In this document: positions 19,086 to 29,898 of the stretch, in pieces
How the letters are laid out: each line of letters starts with the position of its first letter
How positions within the stretch are numbered: position 1 is the stretch's first letter
NCBI GenBank assembly: GCA_017893485.1
Contig: CM030366.1
Span: forward strand, 199,359,835 to 199,423,834
Direction of reading: 5' to 3'
DNA from: Hemerocallis citrina
Taxonomy: Eukaryota > Streptophyta > Magnoliopsida > Asparagales > Asphodelaceae
Length of the DNA: 64,000 nucleotides
The notes under the pieces: generated by a model
What the model saw: the letters and a program-made list of their open reading frames with translations, nothing else
Told to the model about the DNA's origin: nothing
Database searches by the model: none
Position numbers and translations under genes: made by a program

Positions 19086-22000
19086 TCATCTCTCATCCAT
19101 TCCAGTTATGTCTCTGCATAACTCTAGTTTCTCCCGAGACACAATCTTTGTCAACATGTCTGCTGGATTCTCCTTCGTGTGGATCTTCATCAGTTTCAAC
19201 AATTGTTGATCCATCACCTCGCGTATCCAGTGATAGCGAATATCAATATGTTTTGTTCGGGAATGGTACATTGAATTCTTGCTCAAATCCAGAGCACTCT
19301 GACTGTCACAATGTACCTTGTAGTCATTTTGCTTGATCCCGAGTTCTTGTAGAAATCGCTTTAACCACAACATCTCCTTGCCAGCTTCAGCGGCAGCAAT
19401 GTACTCTGCTTCTGTCGTAGATAGTGCAACACACTTCTGCAACCTTGACTGCCATGACACAGCTCCCCCTGCAAAAGTGTAGATAAAACCAGAAGTCGAT
19501 TTTCTACCATCAAGATCTCCGGCCATATCTGCATCTGTATAGCCTTCCAAAACCGGATCAGCTCCCCCGTAACACAAACATATCTTTGAAGTACCCTTAA
19601 GATACCTGAGAATCCACTTAACAGCCTCCCAATGCTCATTTCCTGGATTGGAGAGAAATCTGCTTGCCACACCCACTGCATGTGCAATATCCGGCCTCGT
19701 ACACACCATTGCATACATCAGACTTCCAACCGCTGAAGAATAAGGCACAACTTCCATTTCCTCGATCTCTTTCCTGGATGAGGGACACGAACTCTTGCTC
19801 AACTTGAAATGATTAGCCAGTGGGATGCTAACTGGCTTGGCACCCTCCATGTTGAATCGCTTGATCACCCGTTCAACATATTTCTCTTGAGATAACCACA
19901 ATCTTCGGGCCTTTCTGTCTCGAGAGATGTTCATACCTAAAATCTGCTGAGCTGGCCCAAGGTCCTTCATATCAAAGACCTTAGAGAGTTCTATCTTCAC
20001 CTGTCTGATCTTCACTGCATCTTGTCCGACGATCAACATGTCATCGACATATAGTAACAGTGCAATGAAATTTCCATCAGGGGACCTTTGAATGTAGACG
20101 CATTGATCTGCAGCAGTCTTCTTATAGCCTTGACTCACCATGAATGAATCAAACTTCTTGTACCATTGCCTTGGTGCTTGCTTGAGGCCATACAAACTCT
20201 TCTTCAGCTTACATACGAGATTCTCTTTCCCTGGAACCTCGTATCCCTCTGGCTGCTCCATGTAAATTTCTTCATGCAGATCACCGTGAAGAAATGCAGT
20301 CTTCACATCCATTTGTTCAAGCTCCAAGTCTAGGCTAGCTGCTAATCCGAGCATGACTCGAATTGAAGTCATCTTTACAACTGGAGAAAAAATCTCACCA
20401 AAATCGATGCCTTTCTTCTGAAGGAATCCTTTGACCACTAGCTGAGCTTTGTGCTTCACCACCTTTCCGCTGCCATCTTTCTTGAGCTTGAATACCCACT
20501 TGTTCTTTAGTGCCTTCTTCCCTCCTGGAAGCTTAACCAAATCGTAGGTTTGGTTCTTCTCTAAAGAGTCCATCTCATCCTGCATAGCGTGCAGCCAGTT
20601 GTCTTTGTCTGGATGAGACAATGCTTCCTGGAAATTCTCTGGCTCCCCTTCATCAGTAAGAAGAATGTACTCTGATTCTGGATATTTAGTAGACGGAACA
20701 TGGCCTCTTTCAGATCTACGTAGCTGAGGCTCACTCGTCTCAGGCGGTGTATCATTATCTTGTACTGGTTCTGCAGCTGTGAAAGGTTGCGGCTCCCCAG
20801 GCTCATCAATCCCTTCTTCCTCCTCCTCTGGTTCTGCTTCTAGTTCTTGATCATCATCCGCGGCAGCTTGTACTGGTACTGTATCTGGAACAAAGTCCTG
20901 AGTACTGACAGGTCTTTCAGCAATTGTAGGCTTTTCAGTGTCCCCATATGTCTGATTTTCATGGAACACCACGTCTCTACTTCTGATGGGCTTCTTCGTC
21001 TTTGGATCCCATAGCCTGTATCCAAACTCCTCGTCTCCATAGCCTATGAAAATGCATGGAGTGGTTCTCGCATCGAGCTTCTGCCTGAGCTCCTTTGAGA
21101 CATGTGCATAAGCCAGACATCCAAATGTCCTCAGGTGAGAGTAGGAGGGGTTTTTGCCGGTCCATTTCTTCTCCGGGATGTTGAAATTCAGCGGGACTGA
21201 TGGAGATCGATTGATCAAGTAGCAGGCGGTGCGAACAGCTTCTCCCCAAAATGGCTTTGGCAGCTTTGCTGTGCTGAGCATACTTCTGACTCTTTCCATG
21301 ATTGTTCGGTTCATTCTTTCTGCTACCCCATTGTGTTGCGGGGTACGTGGAACCGTCTTCTCGTGCCGAATGCCCTGACTCTTGCAATAGGCATCAAAAC
21401 TCCTGGATGTATACTCGCCTCCGTTATCTGAGCGGAGGTACTTCAGCTTCTTCCCCGTTTCACGCTCTACCATGGCATGAAATGTTTTGAAGCTTTCCAA
21501 GACCTGATCTTTTGTCTTCAGAAAATACACCCACACCTTCCGAGAAGCATCATCAATAAATGTCAGAAAGTATTTGTTGCCGCCTAGCGACTCCACCTCC
21601 ATGGGACCGCAAACATCAGAATGTATCAGACTGAGCAACTCTGATCTCCTTGTCGAAGAGGAACTAAAAGAGACTCTTCGTTGCTTGCCAAATAAACAGC
21701 TGCTGCAAGGTTGAAGCTCTGCATTCTTGGTAATGGAGATAAGATTTTCCTTCATCAAGGTTGATAAACCTTTCTCACTCATGTGACCGAGTCTCTGGTG
21801 CCACAGTTTCTGTGAAGCTTCATGTTCAACAATATTGAGACTATCCACATTGATCTTCACATGAGTCTTGTACAAAGTGCTGCAGAGATGTCCACGAGCG
21901 ATCACCATTACACCTTTCAGCATCCTCCACGAGCCTTTGCAAAAACGGTTATCATAGCCCTTTTCATCTAGGGCTCTCACCGAAAGAAGATTTTGTCGAA

Positions 22001-23108
22001 GATCAGGTACATGGCGAACATCCTGCAGTGTGATTGTGCACCCGGCATCAGTCTGCATCCGAACGTCACCAATTCCGACAATCTTAGCAAAGCTAGAATT
22101 GCCCATCCTCACCGAGCCAAAGTCTCCAGCTTTGTACGTCGTGAAGATGTCCTTTCGAGGAGTGGCATGGCAAGATGCTGCAGTATCTACCACCCATTCT
22201 ACTCCCTGATTCGACACATGGAGGCATGTCTCATCCTCATGAGAGCAAAGAGCCACATCTTCTAGTACTGTGACTTGTGCATCTCCTTCCTTCTTTGGTT
22301 GTGACCTTCCCTGACCGCCTTGCTTTTGTAACTTCCAGCAATTTCTTTTCATGTGGCCTGGTTTGCCACAGTGATGGCAGTTGTATGCAGGCCTCCTCCC
22401 ATCACTTGATTTGCCTCTCGATCTGCCTCTGCTTTGGCTCCTGCCCCTCCACCTGCCTCGATCTTCCTCTCGCTGTCTCCCACGGACTTCTGTGACGCAG
22501 ACTTGTGCTTCTGTGCCAACGTCCTTTCTCCGAGCTTCCTCATTGAATAGGGCATCCTTAACCATAGACATGGTAAGATTGCCAGTCGAAGCCGAGTTGC
22601 TGAGGGAGACCACCAATGTCTCCCAACTGTCTGGAAGAGAGCTGAGAAGTAGAAGTGCCTGTAACTCATCTTCAAGTGGTAACTCCACTGAAGATAGCTG
22701 ATTCACCAGGCTCTGAAACTCGCTGGTGTGTTCTGCTACAGAAGTTCCTCCCTGTAGCTTCAGGTTCACCAACCGTCTCATCAGTAGGGCCTTATTTCGA
22801 GCTGTCTTGGCCTGGTACATATCCGCCAGCTTCTTCCAAAGGGCAAAAGCATCCGTCTCCTGGGCAACATGATGGAAGACACTGTGATCGATCCACTGTC
22901 GAATCTGACCGATCGTTTTCCTGTTCATCTTCTTCCAGTCCGCCTCATTGGTAGCTTCAGGTCTTTCTCCCTTCTCCTCAATAGGATCAAAGAGATCTTT
23001 ACAACTTAGGAGATCTTCCATCCGAGGCCTCCAAAGTGTATAGTTGGTGGCAGTAAGCTTGATCATGGCTCCAAATGATGATGATGATATTGATTCCTCC
23101 ATCGACAT
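19086..23108 (-). CDS. Gag-pol polyprotein of the Tork-like copia element
   Basis: A 1340-residue polyprotein with no stop or frameshift. The frame is open back into the 5' LTR, but the first ATG outside it is at 23108 (MSMEES), leading into the usual copia start SSSSFGAMIKLTATNYTLW. Order: UBN2-type gag; CCHC knuckle (CGKPGHMKRNC, about 22330-22375); protease (VVDTAASCH, about 22170-22195); GAG-pre-integrase (LWHQRLGHMSEKGL); integrase with HSDVCGP, RSDNGGEY and GVAERMNR supplying the DDE residues; RT with MDVKTAFLHGDL and YVDD (20040-20051); RNase H (YTDADMAGD, STTEAEYIAA). The stop TGA is at 19086. All catalytic residues appear intact, so the element may be mobile. Confidence 0.95.
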   Translation of the reverse strand: MSMEESISSSSFGAMIKLTATNYTLWRPRMEDLLSCKDLFDPIEEKGERPEATNEADWKKMNRKTIGQIRQWIDHSVFHHVAQETDAFALWKKLADMYQAKTARNKALLMRRLVNLKLQGGTSVAEHTSEFQSLVNQLSSVELPLEDELQALLLLSSLPDSWETLVVSLSNSASTGNLTMSMVKDALFNEEARRKDVGTEAQVCVTEVRGRQREEDRGRWRGRSQSRGRSRGKSSDGRRPAYNCHHCGKPGHMKRNCWKLQKQGGQGRSQPKKEGDAQVTVLEDVALCSHEDETCLHVSNQGVEWVVDTAASCHATPRKDIFTTYKAGDFGSVRMGNSSFAKIVGIGDVRMQTDAGCTITLQDVRHVPDLRQNLLSVRALDEKGYDNRFCKGSWRMLKGVMVIARGHLCSTLYKTHVKINVDSLNIVEHEASQKLWHQRLGHMSEKGLSTLMKENLISITKNAELQPCSSCLFGKQRRVSFSSSSTRRSELLSLIHSDVCGPMEVESLGGNKYFLTFIDDASRKVWVYFLKTKDQVLESFKTFHAMVERETGKKLKYLRSDNGGEYTSRSFDAYCKSQGIRHEKTVPRTPQHNGVAERMNRTIMERVRSMLSTAKLPKPFWGEAVRTACYLINRSPSVPLNFNIPEKKWTGKNPSYSHLRTFGCLAYAHVSKELRQKLDARTTPCIFIGYGDEEFGYRLWDPKTKKPIRSRDVVFHENQTYGDTEKPTIAERPVSTQDFVPDTVPVQAAADDDQELEAEPEEEEEGIDEPGEPQPFTAAEPVQDNDTPPETSEPQLRRSERGHVPSTKYPESEYILLTDEGEPENFQEALSHPDKDNWLHAMQDEMDSLEKNQTYDLVKLPGGKKALKNKWVFKLKKDGSGKVVKHKAQLVVKGFLQKKGIDFGEIFSPVVKMTSIRVMLGLAASLDLELEQMDVKTAFLHGDLHEEIYMEQPEGYEVPGKENLVCKLKKSLYGLKQAPRQWYKKFDSFMVSQGYKKTAADQCVYIQRSPDGNFIALLLYVDDMLIVGQDAVKIRQVKIELSKVFDMKDLGPAQQILGMNISRDRKARRLWLSQEKYVERVIKRFNMEGAKPVSIPLANHFKLSKSSCPSSRKEIEEMEVVPYSSAVGSLMYAMVCTRPDIAHAVGVASRFLSNPGNEHWEAVKWILRYLKGTSKICLCYGGADPVLEGYTDADMAGDLDGRKSTSGFIYTFAGGAVSWQSRLQKCVALSTTEAEYIAAAEAGKEMLWLKRFLQELGIKQNDYKVHCDSQSALDLSKNSMYHSRTKHIDIRYHWIREVMDQQLLKLMKIHTKENPADMLTKIVSREKLELCRDITGMDER

Positions 23109-23150
23109 CTTGTTCTGCAGAAGGCTTTTGGCACTCAACAACTCAACCTC

Positions 23151-23162
23151 GCTCTGATACCA
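23151..23162 (-). other. Primer-binding site, initiator tRNA-Met
   Basis: TGGTATCAGAGC on the minus strand, two bases inside the 5' LTR. It is the standard copia primer site complementary to the 3' end of initiator tRNA-Met. Confidence 0.9.
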
Positions 23163-23348
23163 CTTGTTAGGATCGAGAGAAAAACAACAGAGATAAATTT
23201 GAGAAGAAAAACAACACAAATACTTTATTATTTCTCAATCTCAAAAGATTTACAATAAAAACTCTCAATACTTTATAAGCTCTCTGTGGCTATCAATCTC
23301 TATTTTTCTCTTCAGTTGAGTGTATCTCCAAATGAAGAAAATAGTGAG

Positions 23349-23356
23349 TATTTATA
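23349..23356 (-). promoter_or_regulatory. TATA box of the Tork-like 5' LTR
   Basis: TATAAATA on the minus strand, directly downstream of the U3 repeat block. Confidence 0.7.
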
Positions 23357-23362
23357 GGAGGG

Positions 23363-23471
23363 GAAGAGACACCATGAAGAGACACCATGCTTTTGAAAAG
23401 ACACCATGCTTCGGAAGAGACACCATGAAGAGACACCATGAAAAGACACCATGCTTCGGAAGAGACACCAC
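23363..23471 (-). promoter_or_regulatory. U3 direct repeats, putative enhancer
   Basis: Upstream of the TATA box the minus strand repeats CATGGTGTCT seven times, spaced by CTTC or CTTTTC, some units preceded by CCGAAG. Tnt1 and Tto1 elements carry comparable U3 repeats that act as stress-responsive enhancers. That role is inferred here by position only. Confidence 0.5.
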
Positions 23472-23495
23472 TTTTATGGCGGGACCTACAACTAG

Positions 23496-24125
23496 AGCCT
23501 ATTTTGTTTGGCATGATAGAACATGGAGCTGGTAGAAGTGCTACTTCTGAGTAATCTTATGTTTGCATTGCAAAGTAGATTTGAAGGTCCTTGCAATCCT
23601 GAATGGATCTTATGAGACACCTGTACTTTCAAAAACCACTTCACTCAATATTTTGGAAGTTGCTCTTGATGAAGCAAGAATGAGCCTAGTATAACATTTT
23701 ACATCCTTTACGATAAATGGCTGATTTCTAGTGTTGTCTATCACAAAATGACACAGTAACAAAGTTGCCTTAGTTATTTTAATTTACTACAGTCTACTTA
23801 CCTTCATAAACATTAAGAAAGAAACATAAAGAGTGTTGTTGCAAGTTACTCTGCTGCTCATTTCTTAAAATATGCTTCTAAACCTTCTTTTGGCACTTTT
23901 GGTGAACGAAACATGCCTGATTGCAACTGCATGTCGCAAGGCCAGTGTAGTTTCATTTTTTAATAAAACCTGCACTCTCTCTAGTGCAGCAATTAAAAGT
24001 CTTGCTTGTTTCGCTGACTATTCCAAGTCTGGATAAAGAAGGCCTTCAGCTGTGCAGCCACATTAAACTAATTCAGAACATAAATGAAATGAATCCTAAA
24101 CCACAACCTACACTAAATGCAAATT
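23496..24125. other. No gene seen
   Basis: AT-rich single-copy-looking sequence between the copia TSD and the Harbinger-like element. It reads GCCTATTTTGTTTGGCATG at its left end, which resembles a MITE terminus, but no partner end was found. Confidence 0.3.
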
Positions 24126-24128
24126 TAA

Positions 24129-25898
24129 GGGTCTGTTCTTTTTTTTTTTCCTCTTAAGAGGTGACCTTTTATAAGAGATTTACAGTAAGAGCCTTTTTTG
24201 AGGTATTCTTTTATATAAAAATAACCTCTTATAAGAACCTCTTATAAGAGATTTCTGTTTTTTTTTCACCTCTTACAATAGCTTTTTCTCTACTTTTAGA
24301 CATTTTTGCCCGTACTATATAATTTCTCTATTTATACCAACATTTCCCCATGCAACTTCATGTCCACTTTTGTATTCTGTTGACTTGTTAAAGAGAAGGT
24401 AATAATCATAATAAATTTGCTAGAGAATCATCTTTTTCAAGGAATATTGTTCTCCATGGTTGATCTTGTTTTGATTGAACAAAGCTGTAGATCATAATAA
24501 GAGCTGATGCCAAGTTGATCTAATTGTTGTAGAAGCAGCTCAAACCATTTTAAGTGATATACTGAAAATGGGAAAACATGAATTTTCCGCCTTCTTTACT
24601 GAAATATCAGTCTTAACTATTAACACTTTGATATCAGTTCCATTTTAAGCTCAAACCATTTTAAATATCAGTCCCATTCTGCATTCCCTTTTTTACTGAA
24701 ATTGCTACTCCTCTTTACTGCAAGCAATGAAATTGTTCGTCCAGTCTTAACTAATAAATGTGAATCTACGTTTCAGATTTTCTGTAATCAATGTGGATCT
24801 ACGTTTCAGATAGTTGGAAGTAATATGTCCATTGCTTACATTACCAAAAAAAATTTGCCCAGATACAACAAGTATACAACTATCACTCTACACTTTCGAA
24901 CAACATTTGAAAAAAAAAAAAAAGCAATATTAACCAATGTAGCCGACAAAAATTTTTAGACAATACATCCCACTAGATAGTATAGCCTAGTTCAGCTGAT
25001 TTGACTTGGGAACAAAATGCTATACTTTGAACTAATCTCAGATTTCGCTCCAATAAGCTCAATTGAAGGATATTCCACTATCTGATTATCCATGTTATTG
25101 GGATCAATTGGATGCCGATGCTTGTGTAGTCACGTTACCTCTCACCAAATTCTGAACAAACAACTCCCCTGCTCTATAAGATGACCGGACCTGCAAATGC
25201 AGACAAGCGTAAGAACAAGATTCATAATCTGGATGGGTTACATTTATATTTAGTAAGTTCAAAATTATTAAATTCAGTAGGAGCAATTCATAGCTTTACA
25301 GAGGAAGGATATGTTTCCTTCCAAGTTCTCCCAAGTCCTAACATAATGTCAAGGTAAAAGAACAGGTAAATATCATTCAGTTATTTGATACAAAGAAAAT
25401 GATTAAAATTCCTCTCAATGGGAAATCCATACATCCTGAACCTTGAAGGAAAAGTATTGTATTATTTTCAACTTAAATATAACTTTGGACAAAATTAATC
25501 ACTAATAGGTGCATATGACATCCCACTTTATAAAGAACTTTAGTGTACATGTACAGAGCTTATATGAAAGACAAAACATCAATAATTAGACCAGCTCAAT
25601 ACCAGAATTGAGTGTCAAAGCCATAAGATTATGTTCATAAAAATGAAAAAATTGAAACTATCTGTGTAATAAAGAAGATCTGGAAATTATTAATTTAGGG
25701 GTAATATAGTCTTTTTAAGTTATAGAAGACTTTTAAGATTTTGAAAGAGGCTAGTAGAAGCCATTTAGGTTTAGAAACAATTTTGAGAGAAATCTCTTAT
25801 AAGAGGTAAAAAAAAGAACACTAAAAAAACTCTTGTAAGAGGTGGACCACCTCTTACAAGAGATAAATCACTTATAAAAGAAGAAAAAGAACACTACC
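24129..25898. mobile_element. PIF/Harbinger-like non-autonomous element
   Basis: TAA occurs on both sides (24126-24128 and 25899-25901). Termini GGGTCTGTTCTTTTT and, read inward from the right, GGTAGTGTTCTTTTT match at 12 of 15 positions. The subterminal 150 bp on each side are rich in the palindromic word CCTCTTATAAGAGG and its variants. No transposase is present in the 1770 bp. An exon-like fragment lies at 25104-25190. Confidence 0.6.
25104..25190 (-). pseudogene. Exon-like fragment inside the Harbinger-like element
   Basis: On the minus strand an acceptor-like ATTTGCAG is followed by an 87-bp frame, VRSSYRAGELFVQNL..., ending in TGA at 25104. It looks like the last exon of a gene, with normal plant codon usage and no repeats. 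I do not recognise the protein. It may be a captured host-gene end, or the original locus may have belonged to a gene interrupted by this element. Confidence 0.3.
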
Positions 25899-26094
25899 TA
25901 AGTCAAAAGAATACATGAAATGAATTATGAACTACAACCTATATTCTATAAATTACGCTTTACCCCAATATTCAATTAAAATAAATATTTCATTTTATGC
26001 CATGTATTTAACAACCAAAAAGGATAGCAATCCCAACAGTTTTGGTGCCACAGGGATCAAATGCATCTGATTGAAGTTTTTTTTTTGATAAAAA

Positions 26095-26109
26095 GATGAC
26101 CCGGTCATC
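26095..26109 (-). other. 3'-terminal hairpin of the LINE
   Basis: GATGACC and GGTCATC are separated by one base and lie eight bases from the A tail. LINE reverse transcriptases often recognise a 3' structure, so this is a candidate recognition element. A similar palindrome stands at the LINE-like tail near 40140. Confidence 0.4.
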
Positions 26110-26351
26110 GCTTCATTAATGCGAAATTAAAGAAACATAGTAGTGCTATATACAAGCCTGCCAAAGACGGCCATCTAAAATCCAAAATAAAAAATACAAA
26201 ATACATCTCATCAGCTAGACTATGAAAACAAAAGAAGATACAAAGGTAGTTATCTGACTACCCCTAATGATCCACTGCATCGCATTTGCCTCTAAGACCT
26301 TCTGCTGTTGGAATAAAGGTCTATCTCCCATTCTGCAACTTCCTGATCCAT

Positions 26352-29300
26352 CTATTCCTCCTCTTCCATCCTTAGCCTTTTCATAGTCCCCCTGTTTCCT
26401 GTCCAATCATGAGACAAAGATATAATTTTATGCATGATAGAAGATATTGAGCAGCTAATTTTTCGAAAACATAAATCATTTCTGTTTAACCACAAGCACC
26501 ACATTGTGGCTGTAGCCATCACCCCCCACACCTCTCTATCTTCCTTTCTAACTAACTCTACCCACCACCGACCCCATAACTGTGCACTAGACTCTGGCAA
26601 TTCTACAATCCCAAAACCAAGACTGACCACCTCCCACACTAGTTTTGCCTTATTACAAGAGAATAATATATGATTCGTATCTTCGTCTTTTGTCAAGCAT
26701 GCTTCGCATTTGATCTCCAGTTGCATATTCCTTTTCCTGAGATTCACCTTCGATAGAATGGCATCGTTCATGACTAGCCAAGCAAAGATTTTAACCCTCA
26801 TTGGTACCCATAACTTCCAAATGATCTCCGAGTTCTTACATCGAAATCCACCATCGTTGATACGTTTGTACATTGATGCTACTGAGAATTCCCCTGATGG
26901 ATGAAGCATCTAGTCTCTACCATCGTCATCTTCGTTGGTGAATCGCCCCTCTGCTCTAATAAACGAATCAAGTTCCGACAGATCTGAAACCGCCTCACTG
27001 GTTAAATTACCTTTGACAACCAGCTTCAGACTCTGATTCTGCCATACATCCGATATCAACGTATCATTGTCCACCGTAGCCTCTGCCACTCCCGGGAATA
27101 AATTCATCAAAGTCCTATCCCCACACCATTTATCCCTCCAAAATCTGGTGTCCTTACTGCTTCCGACTCTGCATCTAGTGTGAGAGTGATACATCACTCC
27201 CACCTTTGCAATTCCTTTCCATATTTGCGAGGACTTGCCGAAAATAGCTTTCCCTCCGAATCGACTTGATTTCCTCCATCTATACTTATTAAACGATTTG
27301 CACCACCAGTTCTTCTGCCTCCTCTGCATCTTCCACCACCATTTGCTCAGCAGGGCTCTGTTCATATCTCTTAAATTCTGAATACCTAGACCTCCATATT
27401 CCTTTCTTTTTCACACTCTACCCCAATTGACTAGAGGTATTCCTCCATTGCATTCCCCGGAAGCTTTCCAAAGGAATCTTCTTCGAGCTTTGTCAATCTT
27501 GTGAATAACCCACTGCGGAAGCTCGTATATTGACATAAGGTAAACTGGTAGACTGCTAAGAACTAAGTTTATCAGTGTGATTCTTCAACCTAGCGTCAGT
27601 AGTCTTCCTTTCCAACCTGAAAGTTTCTTATCAATTTTATCTATCAATGGCTGCCAGTCTTTTCTTAGTAGTGCTCCTGGTCTTATCGGAACCCCTAGAT
27701 ATACCAGAGGAAAGTTGCTCGCTTCGCATCCAAAGAAACTCTTGATGTCGTCGATGGGAATAGAGATCTGATTGCTAATTGGTAGAACACAAGTCTTTGC
27801 GTTGTTAACCGTCATCCCCGACCAAAGCCGGAAACACTGGAGAGCCATACTAATACCCTTCATTTCTTCCTCTGTTGCAGCTCCGAATAATAGCGTATCG
27901 TCTGCGTATTGCAATATCAAAATTGATTGTGGTATCCCCTTTGCTTTGATACCCCGAATTGTCCCTTTCTCCCTACCCCTACCGATCATTTCAGCCAGTC
28001 CGTCAGCAACAATGGTGAATAACAGCGATGAAAGCGGGCCTCCCTGCCTGAGCCCCCTTCTGCATTTGATTTCTTTTCCACACTTCCCGTTGAGTTGGAT
28101 AAAGGACTTCCCTCCTCGTACACATTTCATAATCCACCGTCACCATATATTACCAAATCCTTTTAGCTGAAGCGCTTCATCGACACATTCCCATTCAAGC
28201 GAGTCATATGCTTTCTGGAAGTCTATTTTCAAAAGAAATCCGTCCGAGTTGTCCTTGTTACCTCTATATACGATCTCATGGACCGAGGCCACACTATCCA
28301 TGATGTCTCTTCCCTTGATAAAACCGCTTTGGCTTTCACCCACGATCCCATCCATAAGTGGTGATAGCCTTTGTGCCAGAACTTTCGTGATGATCTTGAA
28401 GGATCCGTTCAACAGGCTTATCGGCCTTAGATCATCTACCCCTTTGACCTCTTTTTTCTTAGGGATAAGAACTACATTCGCATAGTTCAGCCTATCTATC
28501 TCAACCTCCTTGATGCAATTCGAAGAAGATGTTCATAAGATCCGCTCTAATGATATCCCAATAAAGCTTGTAAAAGAAGATTGGAAATCCATCCGGCCCT
28601 GGGGCTTTATCCTGACCCAAAGCTTTCACAACTAGTAAAACCTCCTCCTCCACGAACACACCCTCCATGTCTTCACTCCCTTCAATTCTGGAGTCATTCC
28701 ACATGTCAGGGTTCATCTTACATCGGAACTCCTTACTTTTCCCAATAAGCTCCTTAAAGCTTTGATCAACTTTTTGTCTAATTATTCCTTCATTCTCCGT
28801 CCATAACCCATCAATCAGCAGCCTGCCAATGTGATTTTGTCTTCTCCTTCTATTTGCCACCTTATGAAAGTATTTTGTATTTGCATCACCTTCTTTAAGC
28901 CATTGTATCCTTGACCGTTGCTTCCAATATTGCTCTTCCCTATTGTCTACAATCTATATTTCGATTCTGCCTTGAGACAACTCCTTGCTCTCAATTTCCA
29001 AAAGATCCCTCCCTTCCTGGATAACTTCAAGCTCTGCAACCCTCTTGCCCAAATCCTGCAATCTCATCTTAGCTACCCCGAATTCACTCCTAGCCCAGAC
29101 TTTGATGCACTTTCGTAGTCTTCTCATCTTTTCGATCCATATTCCCACCGCGGAGACCGCAGTGGTGCCGGCCACCCAAGAATCCTCTATGATCTGCTTG
29201 ATATTTGTAGACACCGCCCAAGCTTTCTCAAATCTGAAGGGATACCTTCGTTTAACAGTCACCTCCACAATCCAAAAGCAGCGGCAAATGATCCGAAGTG

Positions 29301-29412
29301 TACCTCGAGATCGTCTTAACTTTACATCCTCCCAATCTGTGGAAACGAGCACTCTATCCAACTTTGCCAAAATCGGGGAAGACTGCATATTAGACCAAGT
29401 GAACCTCCTATC
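26352..29412 (-). pseudogene. LINE ORF2, reverse transcriptase part
   Basis: Carries the end of the endonuclease (RRFTWSN, LDRVLVSTDW), the RT and a C-terminal zinc-binding RT region. RT landmarks in order: LGQDKAPGPDGFP, LRPISLLNGSFKIITK, IKGRDIMDSV, KIDFQKAYDSLEW, RRGLRQGGPLSSLLF and the catalytic QYADD (27897-27908). After that come LVYLGVPI, LSGWKGRLLTLG and the zf-RVT type domain (ILSKVNLRKR, CEACLTKDEDTNHILFSC). A frameshift lies near 28503. In-frame stops are at about 28140, 27585 and 26910. The frame ends at 26352. It cannot make active protein. Confidence 0.9.
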
Positions 29413-29898
29413 TGTAGAGAAAACTCCGATAGTGCTTAGCACTAGCCCAAGACCGTAATACCCGAGACACCCGAGTGAAACCAAGAGAAGAAACCCTCTA
29501 AGTATGAAGAATGATATGGAAGAATACTAAGAAAATACTTGAAAGATTTTTAGAGAGAATTAGAGAACTTATGAAGAACACTCTTTCTTTTACTTGCTTT
29601 TTATTTATTTGTTCAACTTGTTTACAAATGGGAGAGGAAGGAGCTATTTATAGGCTCCAAGATTACAAAATATCTTTCTAGAACTCTCTACCATAATATC
29701 TAGATTTTATGCCTTACAATTCCTAGAATTTTCTACACAATCTTTAGATAATTATTTTATAGAATTCTCTAGAACATATAGAGGAGGTGATAATATTTTA
29801 TGATGTTTCTAGAGAATCTCTAGAACTTGGGCTTAATTTTGGGTTTGGATTATGAACCCATAATTAAGCTTAACTCAAAATCAAGTTTAATTTCAATA
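29413..29898 (-). repeat. 3' LTR of the TA...CA copia element
   Basis: 486 bp. TATAAATA lies at 29645-29652 on the minus strand. The last six bases of the polyprotein frame, including the stop, are inside this LTR. Confidence 0.9.

Larger units (their letters stand above)
18727..23490 (-). mobile_element. Young, apparently intact Ty1/copia element (Tork/Tnt1-like)
   Basis: 326-bp LTRs at 18727-19052 and 23165-23490 differ at one position (19039 versus 23477). The TSD ACTAG is at 18722-18726 and 23491-23495. The element reads on the minus strand, with an initiator-tRNA-Met primer site beside the right LTR, one uninterrupted gag-pol frame and a polypurine tract beside the left LTR. All parts needed for transposition are visible. 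The RT/RNase H tail (YTDADMAGDLDGRKSTSGF) is typical of the Tork lineage that includes tobacco Tnt1. It is the youngest insertion in the window. Confidence 0.97.
23165..23490 (-). repeat. 5' LTR of the Tork-like copia element
   Basis: 326 bp. U3 (right part) holds the direct repeats at 23363-23471 and the TATA box at 23349-23356. R and U5 follow toward 23165. The single difference from the other LTR is at 23477. Confidence 0.95.

Noticed and set aside
23151..23162. tRNA-like sequences TGGTATCAGAGC at 23151, 33955, 34582 and 53044
   Set aside because: They are primer-binding sites complementary to tRNA-Met beside LTRs, not tRNA genes. No tRNA or rRNA gene was seen in the window.
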